DNA of 64,000 nucleotides from Gammaproteobacteria bacterium (lineage in GTDB: Bacteria; Pseudomonadota; Gammaproteobacteria; Pseudomonadales; JAUIET01): the NCBI GenBank assembly GCA_030429735.1, contig JAUIET010000002.1, positions 604,414-668,413 on the forward strand. The letters are read 5' to 3'. Below are positions 8,948 through 18,800 of this stretch, piece after piece. Positions within the stretch are counted from its first letter, which is position 1; each line of letters starts with the position of its first letter. A program made the position numbers and the translations under genes. Below the pieces are notes generated by a model. The model worked only from the letters and a program-made list of their open reading frames with translations, had not been told where the DNA came from and searched no databases.

Positions 8948-10420
8948 ATGCTGACCAATATGCTGATGGTGCAGGGCACCACTTCCGATGCCGGTAAATC
9001 AATTCTGGTCGCAGGTTTAGGGCGAGTGCTTCAACGCCGAGGTGTTCATGTGGCGCCATTCAAGCCACAAAACATGGCCTTAAACAGCGCGGTTACCCGC
9101 GGTGGCGGCGAGATTGGCCGGGCTCAAGCCTTACAAGCGCAGGCATGTAAAGTAGAGCCAAGTACTGATATGAACCCCGTATTGATCAAGCCAAGCAGTG
9201 ATACTGGCGCTCAGATCATCGTTGAAGGTAAAGCCTTGTCATCGATGCAGGCTGCTGAGTTCCACGATTTCAAAACCAGGTTGTTACCTGTTGTAGTGCG
9301 TTGCGCGCAGCGCTTGCTGGCAGATTACGATTGTGTCGTGGTAGAGGGTGCGGGAAGCCCAGCTGAAATCAATTTGCGCGACAAAGATATTGCCAACATG
9401 GGGTTTGCTGAAGCGATTGACTGCCCCGTGATCATTGTTACCGATATTGACAAAGGTGGTGTGTTTGCGCACCTCGTAGGCACCTTGCAGTTGTTGTCCG
9501 AGTCGGAACAAAGAAGAGTGTTAGGGTTTGTTATTAATAAGTTCCGGGGCGATATTGAGCTACTGTTACCGGGAATTGACTGGCTTGAAAGGTACACTAA
9601 AAAACCAGTCTTTGGTGTGCTGCCCTTTCTGCAAGGCTTCTACCTGGACGCCGAAGACGCCATCGATGCTCAGCAGGAATCTTGTGCGGACGGTAATGCG
9701 CTGCGGGTGATCGTGCCAGTGTTGCCGAGAATCAGTAACCACACCGATTTTGACCCCTTGCGTTTACACCCCGGTGTCAATTTGGAATTTATCGGGCCGG
9801 ACAGGAGTATACCAGCCGCTGATTTGATCATTTTACCGGGCAGTAAAAGTGTGCGGCAGGATCGCGCGTGGCTACGCGAGCAAGGGTGGGACAAAGCAAT
9901 ATCCAAGCATCTTCGCTACGGTGGCAAATTGCTTGGAATCTGCGGTGGTTATCAAATGTTGGGTATGCGCATTGATGACCCCTTGGGTATTGAGGGAAGT
10001 GCCGGCCAGGAAAACGGTTTAGGGCTTTTTGCGATGCATACCGAGCTTAGGGAGCACAAACAACTGCGCTGTGTACAGGGACAAATCACAGGGCTGGATG
10101 GTGCTCGCTTCTCAGCGTATGAGATACATTGTGGCGAAACGCAATTTGACGAAAGTGTGCGTCCGCTGGTGGAGGTTGATGGCGGTATCGGCGGTGTTGA
10201 TGGTGCCGTTTCAGACGACGGGCAAGTGATCGGTACCTATTTACACGGCCTGTTCGACGAGCCAACTGCTTGCAATGCGTTATTAGCGTGGGCGGGGGTG
10301 GACAGTATGGAGTCACCTGACGTGAATGCGCTCCGAGAGCAACAGATAAATCGTTTGGCCGACGCTCTCGAACAGCACTTGCGCATTGATGAATTACTAT
10401 CGCGAGTGGGAATACAGTGA
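8948..10420 (+). CDS. cobQ: cobyric acid synthase, glutamine-hydrolysing
   Basis: Amidates carboxyl groups of adenosylcobyrinic acid a,c-diamide to give cobyric acid. Seen: N-terminal dethiobiotin-synthetase-like ATPase domain beginning [22 protein letters not shown] and [25 protein letters not shown], then a C-terminal class I-like glutamine amidotransferase domain with the nucleophile Cys in [11 protein letters not shown] and the His in GTYLHGLFD. Its 490 residues are typical. The start at 8948 gives an N terminus like those of relatives. The stop overlaps the GTG start of the next gene by 3 nt. No other de novo or nucleotide-loop genes (cbiB, cobU, cobS, cobT, cobC) are in the window. Confidence 0.96.
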   Translation: MLTNMLMVQGTTSDAGKSILVAGLGRVLQRRGVHVAPFKPQNMALNSAVTRGGGEIGRAQALQAQACKVEPSTDMNPVLIKPSSDTGAQIIVEGKALSSMQAAEFHDFKTRLLPVVVRCAQRLLADYDCVVVEGAGSPAEINLRDKDIANMGFAEAIDCPVIIVTDIDKGGVFAHLVGTLQLLSESEQRRVLGFVINKFRGDIELLLPGIDWLERYTKKPVFGVLPFLQGFYLDAEDAIDAQQESCADGNALRVIVPVLPRISNHTDFDPLRLHPGVNLEFIGPDRSIPAADLIILPGSKSVRQDRAWLREQGWDKAISKHLRYGGKLLGICGGYQMLGMRIDDPLGIEGSAGQENGLGLFAMHTELREHKQLRCVQGQITGLDGARFSAYEIHCGETQFDESVRPLVEVDGGIGGVDGAVSDDGQVIGTYLHGLFDEPTACNALLAWAGVDSMESPDVNALREQQINRLADALEQHLRIDELLSRVGIQ

Positions 10421-11475
10421 CTACTGGCGTTCCTTTATCGCCTGGCGGAAAAAACTATGCGCCTGTGCGCCCCACGTTTTTTGTTCTAGCACTTCTTATC
10501 CCCGTCGTATTGTTACTGGCGATCGCGATTGGTGCAGTGTCGCTGCCAGTCAAGGATACCCTGTTGGCGTTGTTTGGCGCATCGAGCGACGCTCAGACCC
10601 AGGCTATCGTCACAAGAATACGTGTACCGCGCGCTTTGCTGGCAGCACTGGTTGGAGCGCTGCTGGGCATCAGTGGAGCCGCAACGCAAGGACTGTTCAG
10701 GAATCCACTGGCTGATCCCTCACTGATTGGCGTGACGGGCGGCGCAGTGTTTGGTGCCAGCCTCGCTATTGTTATTGGCGGATCGGCTATGGCTGGCATG
10801 GTCAGCTTTGCTGGCTTGTCCGTGGTCGCTTTTGGCGCGTTTCTGGGAGGTGGGCTGGCCGTGATTCTGGTTTATCGGCTGGCAACTACGGTTCATGGTA
10901 CATCCGTAACAACCATGCTGTTGGCAGGTATTGCTATCACCGCATTGGCTGGCAGCTTTTCCAATTTCCTGGAGTTTATTGCCAGCAATGACATGCTGCG
11001 TCGCATCAGTTTGTGGAAAATGGGTGGCCTGGACGGAGCGACAGCGGCGCGGGTATGGATAGCCGTTGTGGCGTGCATGTTTACGCTGGGATTATTGCCA
11101 CGCTTCGCTCAAGCATTAAATGCCCTGTTGCTGGGCGAGTCTGAGGCCAGACATCTGGGCATTGATGTGGCGAGGGTAAAGCGCGGTTTAATTCTGTTGG
11201 TTGCGGTGGCCGTCGGTACCAGCGTTGCGCTGGCGGGTACAATCGCTTTCGTAGGGCTGATTGTGCCGCATATTATGCGTTTGATCATTGGGCCGGATCA
11301 CCGCCGGCTACTGTGGGCGTCTGCACTGGCCGGGGCTATTCTTCTACCACTGGCTGATACCTTTGCTCGAGTGGTATTGGCACCAACGGAATTACCGGTC
11401 GGTATGATTACGGCTGCAATCGGCGCGCCGTTCTTCATCATTTTGCTTCGAAACAGACCTGATCATGGGCGTTGA
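10417..11475 (+). CDS. btuC: cobalamin ABC transporter permease (FecCD family)
   Basis: Inner-membrane permease subunit of a type II ABC importer. Seen: about ten hydrophobic helices, [33 protein letters not shown] (the FecCD signature, split here: [10 protein letters not shown], then [15 protein letters not shown]), the [11 protein letters not shown] segment, and [15 protein letters not shown] with the coupling-helix region before DHRRLL. The GTG start overlaps the cobQ stop (GTGA). The end overlaps the ATPase gene by 11 nt, which implies translational coupling. B12 specificity rests on the operon; heme and siderophore permeases are close relatives. Confidence 0.9.
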   Translation: MTTGVPLSPGGKNYAPVRPTFFVLALLIPVVLLLAIAIGAVSLPVKDTLLALFGASSDAQTQAIVTRIRVPRALLAALVGALLGISGAATQGLFRNPLADPSLIGVTGGAVFGASLAIVIGGSAMAGMVSFAGLSVVAFGAFLGGGLAVILVYRLATTVHGTSVTTMLLAGIAITALAGSFSNFLEFIASNDMLRRISLWKMGGLDGATAARVWIAVVACMFTLGLLPRFAQALNALLLGESEARHLGIDVARVKRGLILLVAVAVGTSVALAGTIAFVGLIVPHIMRLIIGPDHRRLLWASALAGAILLPLADTFARVVLAPTELPVGMITAAIGAPFFIILLRNRPDHGR

Positions 11476-12262
11476 GATCACACCGATACTTCGCTTGGAA
11501 AATCTGAGCGCGCAGGTGCAAAGCACTGAATTGATTCGAAACGTCAATCTGGATATTTCTGCCGGCGAGATTGTTGCTCTGATTGGGCCCAACGGCGCCG
11601 GTAAGAGCAGCCTGTTGCGTGCGGCGGTCGGTGATCTCGACAGCTTCGAAGGTCGGGTACTGTTCGCCGATCGCGACCGCACTTTATATAAACCACGGGA
11701 GCTGGCACGACACCTGGCCTACTTGCCGCAGAACAGCGAGTTAAGCTTTGCGTTCGAAAGCCGCGAGGTGGTGTTGATGGGGCGAATTCCGCATTCTTGC
11801 GGTGCGCGCAAGGATCTGCAGATAGCTGACGAAGCGCTGGCCATGGTAGATATGAGCCATCATGCACACAGGCTGTACACTCATCTTTCCGGAGGCGAAC
11901 GACAACGTGTGCAATTGGCCCGAGTGTTGGCGCAAGTCTGGCGTGGGCAGGATGCAACTCCTCGTTTACTTCTTCTCGATGAACCTTGCGCGTCGCTTGA
12001 TGTTGCGCATACCCAGGCATTAATGGATGGCTTGCGGTCGCTGGTTTCCGAAGGGCTCGCGGTAGTGATGGTGCTGCACGACTTCACGCTTGCCGCGCGT
12101 CACGCCACACGAGTTGCGGCCATCCATAACGGTGAAATAGCTGCTATCGGTACGGCCGAGCAAGTGATCACGCCACGAACTATTAAAACCCTGTTTGGTG
12201 TGGACGCAAGTATTGTTGCGCACCCGAAGAGTGGCAAGACGGTGGTGTTGGTGGATGACTAG
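11465..12262 (+). CDS. btuD: cobalamin ABC transporter ATP-binding protein
   Basis: ATPase subunit partner of the preceding permease. Seen: Walker A GPNGAGKSS (residues 41-49), the Q-loop in YLPQNSE, the ABC signature LSGGERQRVQLAR, Walker B LLLLDEPCASLD, and the switch His in MVLHDFTLAARH. Its 265 residues are usual for the HmuV/BtuD/FecE group. The ATG at 11465 lies inside the permease gene, and the stop overlaps the start of the binding-protein gene by 8 nt. The sequence alone would also fit a hemin importer; riboswitch control and neighbours favour B12. Confidence 0.9.
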   Translation: MGVEITPILRLENLSAQVQSTELIRNVNLDISAGEIVALIGPNGAGKSSLLRAAVGDLDSFEGRVLFADRDRTLYKPRELARHLAYLPQNSELSFAFESREVVLMGRIPHSCGARKDLQIADEALAMVDMSHHAHRLYTHLSGGERQRVQLARVLAQVWRGQDATPRLLLLDEPCASLDVAHTQALMDGLRSLVSEGLAVVMVLHDFTLAARHATRVAAIHNGEIAAIGTAEQVITPRTIKTLFGVDASIVAHPKSGKTVVLVDD

Positions 12263-13166
12263 TTCACTGCATGATCTAAGTGCATTGCACACTGTGGGGA
12301 TGTTACTTGTCATCCTATGCTTGAGCAATATCGCGCGGGCAGAGCCCATTGAAGTTGTTGATTTTCTGGGCCGGGAAGTAATTCTGCAATCACCTGCCAA
12401 GCGCGTGATTGCCCTGGCGCCGCATATTGTTGAAAACGTGTATAGCGCAGGGGCGGGTGATAAGTTGGTCGGGGTAGTGAGCTACAGTAACTTCCCCGTC
12501 GAGGCGAAAGCCATTCCAGTTGTCGGCGGCTACAAATCCTATAGTGTGGAAACCATCATCGCGTTGCAGCCGGATCTGATTCTGATGTGGGCATCGGGGA
12601 ATGGCGACAAGGCTTTACAGCACTTAACGGCGCTGGGGTTTACGGTCTACGTTGATGAACTGTCCAGCCTGGAGGACATTGCTCATTTTGTTCACGACAT
12701 TGGTCTAATGACCGGCGCAGAAACTGTGGCAAACGCTCGCGTTGATGAGTATCTGCATACGCTCTCGGCATTGCGCTCGAAATACAGTCACCGTGAACCG
12801 GTAAGCGTGTTTTATCAAGTGTGGAACGAGCCCTTGCAAACCATTAACGGAGAGCATGTTATCAACGACGTGATCAATTTATGTGGTGGTAAAAACATCT
12901 TTGCAGACGCAGCGGTACTGGCGCCCAAAATAAATCTGGAGTCGGTTATTGTAGCGAACCCACGAGCCATTGTTGCCAGTGGTATGGACGAAGCTCGCCC
13001 GGAATGGTTGGATGATTGGCGACAATGGCCACAATTGCAGGCCGTGCAACGGGGACATGTGTATTTTATTCCACCCGACGTTTTGCAACGTCATTCCTTC
13101 CGTTTGCTAGAAGGTGCGCAGCAGATGTGTCAGCAATTCGCTAACATTCGGCGCCAGGCGGAATAA
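12255..13166 (+). CDS. btuF: periplasmic cobalamin-binding protein
   Basis: Substrate-binding protein of the type II ABC importer, with a helical-backbone metal-receptor fold. Seen: signal peptide MTSSLHDLSALHTVGMLLVI...NIARA with cleavage before EPIEV, then VVDFLGREV, KRVIALAPHIVENVYSAGAGDKLVGV (seen as shorter blocks), VVGGYKSYSVETIIALQPDLIL and the WNEPLQTING...CGG segment typical of BtuF/vitamin-B12 receptors. The chosen ATG at 12255 overlaps the btuD stop by 8 nt; an alternative ATG at 12300 with GGGG before it would give a shorter signal peptide. It ends the riboswitch-led operon, 17 nt before the stop of the convergent anti-sigma-like gene. Confidence 0.88.
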   Translation: MTSSLHDLSALHTVGMLLVILCLSNIARAEPIEVVDFLGREVILQSPAKRVIALAPHIVENVYSAGAGDKLVGVVSYSNFPVEAKAIPVVGGYKSYSVETIIALQPDLILMWASGNGDKALQHLTALGFTVYVDELSSLEDIAHFVHDIGLMTGAETVANARVDEYLHTLSALRSKYSHREPVSVFYQVWNEPLQTINGEHVINDVINLCGGKNIFADAAVLAPKINLESVIVANPRAIVASGMDEARPEWLDDWRQWPQLQAVQRGHVYFIPPDVLQRHSFRLLEGAQQMCQQFANIRRQAE

Positions 13167-13183
13167 TGAATTCTTCACAACGT

Positions 13184-14806
13184 TCAGGCTTCCCGATAGT
13201 TTTGCGCGTCCCAGAACTCACGCAGCCATCGCACAATAATGCCCAGTCCCATAATCAACGCGATCAAGCGCACCGCTGATCCCACAAACGGAATACTGGC
13301 CAATACGAACAGAATCAGCAGACCGAGCAACAGGGCCAGCACAGGCTTGTGGTGTTCATTATTGCCGAGTATCGCATCGCCCAGGTAAGCACCCGCCACA
13401 ACAGGCGCCGCATATAAGGCGATGATCCACAATAACAGCGCCGCAATGCCAATCGGTAAGCCGATTAGCGTGAACATCACCAGTACGGCAAGCAGTGGCG
13501 TGGTTATCAAAGCGATAGCGCCCAGCGCACTGGCGCCCAGTAAGTCTCTGCCATCAAGTGCCGACATGAATCGCAATGAAGGGAGCAACCAGTACAGCAA
13601 CAGACCAAACAGAAAAGCGGCCAGCAGTTTCATCAGTCGTTCAAAGTAATAGTCAAACGTGGAGTGTTTACTGGTTTCTTCCGGAACAAGTTCAACCGTG
13701 CGTTCGCCCAATATCTGCGCAGTGTCATGCACCTTGACCGAGGCCTCATCAGCAACCATTGCTCGCAGATGACCACCTATCTTTGCCTGGCCTGATAACT
13801 CCAATTCGCCACCGTAATAGCGCAAGTCTTTTGCGATAGTGCCTGAGAAAACAAGACTGGATGTCGCAGCCCAAAGTTCGCGACCTATGTCCGCACCCAA
13901 CTCCGCATCTTTAGCAGCCAGCAGAACATTTCCGCTGATGATAACTGGCGAGTCGTTGCGAAACTTTTCGCCGGCAAGGAATAAATTGCCGCTTATGCTG
14001 GTGTCGTTAATCTCTACACTTTCGCCGAGTGCAAAGACGGTTCCATTGATGGCCGATTCTATTTCCAGCTCTTCGGCAAAGGCAAATACGTTGCCGCCAA
14101 TCTTGGAGCGAATCGTCACTTTCTCACCTACCGCGATTAGATCACCACTTACGTCACCTTCAACCACTACCTCGTTGGCGGCGACAATCAATGTGTCATC
14201 GATCACTTCGTTGGCCGAGACAGTGATTCGATCATCATCATGTCTAATGTCCAACGCAGAGCTTTCAGGCGCATAAGCGACCGACACCACAATGCACAAC
14301 AGCAGGGCTGGCATAGACGCGTTGTGCCGGGCATGGCGGTGTACGAATGCAAACAACAATATCACTGGTGTTAGCCATAACAGCGTTGTTTGCAGCGAGC
14401 GCCCGCCATTGCCCAACGCGGCCTGCAGCAAACCGGCAAAGAAATCCAGAGCATTAAATGCGGTATCAACAACGCCGGGGACAAGCCAATTCAACCAGCC
14501 AGGAAAGCTAAGCGCGACACCCAGCTTCTGCCAGGCGATGTCGATCAGGACTGCGCCTGTAATCACAAGCGCAATAGTGAGAAAAGCGTACCGGGCTGAT
14601 GGCGCGGTATGCAACTGAGGCACAGTAAGCACCTCGACATCAGTGCGCAGTGCCGTTTTAAGGGCTTCGGTTTCCATCATAAAATGGTGTTGCCGTGTTT
14701 TGCACGCATCGCAATGTGACCTATGCGCTTCAAATACCAGCGCTTGTTTGCTGTCGAGTTCGCCATCGGCGTAATGTGATTGAACCAGTAGGGTAGGGCA
14801 GTTCAT
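13184..14806 (-). CDS. membrane anti-sigma-like protein: zinc-finger, bactofilin-like beta-helix, C-terminal helices
   Basis: A 540-residue protein with three parts. Residues 1-45 hold a zinc anti-sigma (ZAS) motif, H28-x3-C32-x2-C35, preceded by YADGELD. Three hydrophobic segments follow between about 70 and 185. Residues about 195-370 are a run of short imperfect repeats rich in V, G, A and charged residues (VVVEGDVSGDLIAVGEKV, IGGNVFAFAEELEI, INGTVFALGESVEI, ISGNLFLAGEKF) as in bactofilin-type beta-helices. Residues about 395-530 hold four to five more hydrophobic segments. The ATG at 14806 has GGAG 7 nt upstream and starts 1 nt after the sigma stop. The likely role is holding the ECF sigma at the membrane, with the beta-helix as sensor or scaffold; this is inferred from the motif and gene order. 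Confidence 0.78.
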   Translation of the reverse strand: MNCPTLLVQSHYADGELDSKQALVFEAHRSHCDACKTRQHHFMMETEALKTALRTDVEVLTVPQLHTAPSARYAFLTIALVITGAVLIDIAWQKLGVALSFPGWLNWLVPGVVDTAFNALDFFAGLLQAALGNGGRSLQTTLLWLTPVILLFAFVHRHARHNASMPALLLCIVVSVAYAPESSALDIRHDDDRITVSANEVIDDTLIVAANEVVVEGDVSGDLIAVGEKVTIRSKIGGNVFAFAEELEIESAINGTVFALGESVEINDTSISGNLFLAGEKFRNDSPVIISGNVLLAAKDAELGADIGRELWAATSSLVFSGTIAKDLRYYGGELELSGQAKIGGHLRAMVADEASVKVHDTAQILGERTVELVPEETSKHSTFDYYFERLMKLLAAFLFGLLLYWLLPSLRFMSALDGRDLLGASALGAIALITTPLLAVLVMFTLIGLPIGIAALLLWIIALYAAPVVAGAYLGDAILGNNEHHKPVLALLLGLLILFVLASIPFVGSAVRLIALIMGLGIIVRWLREFWDAQNYREA

Positions 14807-14807
14807 T

Positions 14808-15326
14808 TTAGATCTCCGCAATGGTACTGTTTAAAACGTGGCGTAACTGTTGTCGCGCACGCAGCAATAAAACACCAACATGGTTTTTCTTTATGCCTAG
14901 TTTGTTCGCTATGTCTTCGTAGCTGGCGTCTGAGTAATAGGCCATCACAATCGGCAAGCGGTACTTTTCCGGGAGCGCGATCACGGCTTCGTTGATTGAA
15001 TGAGCGTCATGCTCGTTGATCAGCGCGTCTTCAGTCGCTAGTGCTGTGTCAATTGGTTCGGCCTGCGAGCCGTCAATGTCTGAAAACACCGCCGCCAGGC
15101 GTTTGCGGCGACGCAACAAGTCGATGCAGTAGTTGCTTGCAATACTTTTGATCCATGGACCAAAAGGTCGATGCTGCCGGTAGTGCGCGTAGGATCGATA
15201 GCCCTTCATAAAAACCTCCTGTGTGGCGTCCTCGGCGTCTTGTGTGCTACCCAGCATGCGTCTGCACAAGCCAAACACTTGGTGATAATGCGCGCGATAC
15301 TGGGCTTTGAATGCCGCCTTGTTCAT
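14808..15326 (-). CDS. ECF-type RNA polymerase sigma factor
   Basis: Group IV sigma-70 factor of 172 residues. Seen: region 2 (about residues 5-75) with LGSTQDAEDATQEVFMK and FGPWIKSIASNYCIDLLRRRKR, a short acidic linker, and region 4 (about 115-165) with LPEKYRLPIVMAYYSDASYEDIA (split at the helix) and the HTH VGVLLLRARQQL. An AAGG lies upstream of the ATG. The next gene downstream starts 1 nt after its stop and encodes a ZAS-motif membrane protein, the standard arrangement of sigma with its anti-sigma. A candidate autoregulated promoter lies 46-73 nt upstream. Confidence 0.93.
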   Translation of the reverse strand: MNKAAFKAQYRAHYHQVFGLCRRMLGSTQDAEDATQEVFMKGYRSYAHYRQHRPFGPWIKSIASNYCIDLLRRRKRLAAVFSDIDGSQAEPIDTALATEDALINEHDAHSINEAVIALPEKYRLPIVMAYYSDASYEDIANKLGIKKNHVGVLLLRARQQLRHVLNSTIAEI

Positions 15327-15371
15327 TAAGGAGCCTTAACTTCCAGTGATGGAGTTACCGTCTTGCTAAGT

Positions 15372-15399
15372 AATACGAAACGGCCAGAGGTTTATTACA
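15372..15399 (-). promoter_or_regulatory. candidate ECF promoter upstream of the sigma gene
   Basis: On the minus strand, TGTAAT (complement of 15394-15399) and CGTATT (complement of 15372-15377) are 16 nt apart, and the -10 element lies 46 nt before the sigma start. The layout and the CGT-type -10 resemble promoters used by ECF sigma factors, so autoregulation is possible. This is pattern matching on a single site. Confidence 0.35.
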
Positions 15400-15596
15400 A
15401 AAGATTTTACAGTGCGCCAAATTGCTCAAAAAATGCTCTATTTTCAATCACTTACAGTCGATACTCTTTACAACTGCGGCTGATTAAAAAGCAATCAATG
15501 ACTGCAAGGTCTTGTAATTCAGTGCTTTTTTAGTAATGGCACAGTTGATGCATTCTGTCTCTGCAGAACAACACGCGTTTACTGGCAGCAAGTACT

Positions 15597-15800
15597 ATGA
15601 AAACTATAATCTGGATGACTCTCTTTATCAGCGGCGGAATCGTGTTTGCGGATGTATCGCTGCGCTCGCTTAATTCCGCGGCATTTAGCGCCACGCCGGA
15701 TCACGCGCTTGAGCTTGATCAGGCAGAGGTGACCGCACGTGGCGGCCACAACTACTATTCTGGATTCTCCAGCTTGTCTTCGCTGAGCAGCGCTGATTAA
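15597..15800 (+). CDS. small exported protein of unknown function
   Basis: A 67-residue reading frame starting MKTIIWMTLFISGGIVFADV, which reads as a clean signal peptide with cleavage after about residue 18. The remaining 49 residues have no recognisable domain and end in a Ser/Leu-rich tail (GFSSLSSLSSAD). There is no strong ribosome-binding site (GGCAGCAAG is the best). It sits divergently from the ECF sigma gene, and its stop shares the TTAA at 15797-15800 with the convergent amidohydrolase gene. TTGTAATT at 15512-15519 resembles the -35 of the sigma-gene promoter, but no matching -10 follows. It may be a target of that sigma factor, but could also be spurious. Confidence 0.45.
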   Translation: MKTIIWMTLFISGGIVFADVSLRSLNSAAFSATPDHALELDQAEVTARGGHNYYSGFSSLSSLSSAD

Positions 15801-18800
15801 TGTCGCCAATGGTGCTTGTGTGCTTTTCTTTGTTGAGCTGCTTGCCGGGCTGGAGGCAAGAACGCCGCGTTGTTTTGCTCAAAGAAGAAACGCTGCCTTG
15901 GCCGTTTGCCGCTCACTTCGTTCATGCTGCTTGCTTCATACACGCGCCCGTTAATGATTGTGTGACTGACGTATTCGCTTAAGCGTAGGTCTGACAGCAC
16001 ATCACCATCAATTAGCACCAGGTCAGCCAGTTTTCCGACTTCAATACTGCCTATGTGCTGATCCATACCCAGGTGCCTGGCGCCGTCGATGGTACCCGCA
16101 CGCAGTGCTTCCCATGCACTGAAGCCACCTTGTTGCATGATCCACATTTCCCAGTGCGCACCCAATCCCTCACGCTGACCATGGGCACCAATATGCACGC
16201 TTACGCCATTGTCTCTTAGCCGCTTGGCGTATCTAGCCACGCTAAAGTGATTGTATTGCTCATCGGGGGCTTTCTGGCGCCGTATCGCGCGGCCATCTAA
16301 CAAATAATGCGGGGTGTAGCGCAATAAGCGTGGGTTTTCCCACACCTTATCCCGATCGTACCAGTACTCTTCCCCCATCAGACCGCCATAAGAGACAACA
16401 AACGTCGGTGTATAACCAAACTCGGTTGCAGACCACAGGGAGGTAAGGTCGTGGTAACCGGTTGGAATTGGCAGGGAGTGTTCCAGCCCCGTGTGCCCGT
16501 CTATCAGCATGCTGATGTTCTGATGCAACTTACCACCGCCTTCCGGAACAACCATCATATTCAGTTCACGGGCAGCAGCCAGAATCTGCTGGCGTTGATC
16601 ACGGCGCGGCTGGTTGTAGCTCTTGACTGAGATTGCGCCCACGTCTTTCATTCTTTGCATGTGAAACAGCGCGTCTTCGTAGTTATCGACTATGGCTTTC
16701 ACGCCCAGAGATTCGGCACCATAAAGAATCGAGCCGGTGGAAAATAGTCGTGGTGCAACCAGCAAACCCGCTTTTTGCAATTCGGCCGCTGCAAAAATCT
16801 CTGAGGTATCGTTCGACGGATCATGCAGTGTGGTTACTCCAAAGGCCAAATTGGAATACTGCATCCAGTTTTGTTGCGGAATAATCTCTTCACTGCCCAT
16901 CGATCCGTGAGCATGGGTGTCAACCAATCCAGGAATAATCGTTTTACCTTCGGCGTTGATTACCAGTGCTTTGTCAGGTATTTCCAGCTCAGACATGGGC
17001 CCGACATAGCGTATGCGGTTTTCGTGGATTAAAACGCCTGCGTTGTAAAGCACTTCCCGCTGGGCGTTGGCGTCACGCATGGTGACAACGGTTGCATTGA
17101 CAAGGGCGACGGTTTGCGCGGGAGAATCACTGTCAACCTTGAATGAGAGTGACCGCGCAAGCAATGGCGGGGGCTCCTCAAGGTAGGCATCGGTAACAGT
17201 ACGTTGGTAATAATTGGGCCCATACGACCAGCCAACACGAGTACTGTTTTTATCCCAATGCAAAAATTCCCCGGCGTGATCAGACAATTGCTTGACCTGT
17301 ACTGATTTACTCTCCGGCCCAATATCACGGCGTTTGCCATCGGGCTTGAATGGCGCCAGGTAGGCTTTGAACTGGTAGGCAAATGCGACCCATTTGCCGT
17401 CGGGTGACAAACGATACTCACTGACTTTGTCTGCACCGTACAGATGCTCGCGGCGATCATTGCCTTGAGCGTTTACGCTGACAAGCTGTGTTTCGGGGTA
17501 GGCTGCATCGACAAGGTATTCGGTAAAGAACACGCGGTCGCTGCCTAGCACAAACTGTGGGGCATAACCTGCCAAGGACACTCTGGTGTGATTCTCACCA
17601 TTAGTCGAAGCCACGTATATGCCAGGGTCCAGCGACCACTCCGGGCTCAGTAGATAGCCGCCTGAAAACTTCCGGTACGCAAAGCGTTTACCATCGGGTG
17701 CAAAGCTGGGCTCAGCATAGTGCCCAGGTTGTTTACTGACAGTCTTCCCTTTGCCGCCACTGGAGGACACGATTTTTATACTGCCCAGCGCCTGGTCACT
17801 CCATGTGGTGTATATAATGCGTCGGCCATCGGCGGAGTAGCGCGGATAAAACTCATCATGATCATTCTGTTGAGTCAAACGTTTCGATTGACCACTCTTT
17901 ACGTCGTGCACATACAATTTGCCCAGCGCCTGGAATAGAATACTTCTTCCATTGGGCGACTTTTGCGCCCAGCGCGTCATCTTTAGGTCAAACTGATCCG
18001 GGGCAACATCAACCGCGACACGTTGCGCATCGGCAAAACGCAGCGTTGACTTGACCCGAACCGGAATGCCCTGCACCGTTCCATCGGTGACATTGATTTT
18101 ATGAAAGCCGCCCGCGGACCAGAACACTATATGGCGGGCATCCGGGGTCCAGTCGAAGTAGGCAAAGTAACCCTCGCTGCCAAACCCTTCCTGCATATCG
18201 CGCTCAAGCTCGGTGTAAATAGCGCGTTCGGCCCCGCTATCCAGTTCTTTTATGAACAGCGCGGTTTTGTCGCGAATGCGACGAATAAATGCCAGCTTTT
18301 TGCCATCCGGTGACGGGGTGGGAACGATTGCACCGCCCATACCGCCTGCAATAGCCGTTTCCTCAGCGTCGCTCATGTCATAGCGCTGGATTCCAAACAC
18401 GGCTTTTAACGGGTCACGGTTGTAACTGAAGGTGCTGCCCGGGGTCAGATCTTGTGTGTAGTACACATAGCGGCCGTCGTGAGAAAACGCCGGGTCGGCG
18501 ATGTTTTTTTGTTCCTTCTTACCACCGTTGCGCTCTTTTAAGGGCACACCAGCGCCACCATTCTTGTGATACAACCAGATTTCTCCGGCTGGAATGCTGC
18601 GGCTGGACATAATGCCTTTATTGGCAACCAGATAGTCGCCATCCGGACTCCATTTTGGCGAATGAATCAGATGTTTGGTTTCTTCGCTGACCGCACGTAT
18701 ATTGTCTCCATTCAGGTCCATTACCCAAATATTGGAGAGCCCGCCACGGTCTGATATGAAGGCTATCGATTGGCCGTCTGGACTGACGCTGGGTTGAATA

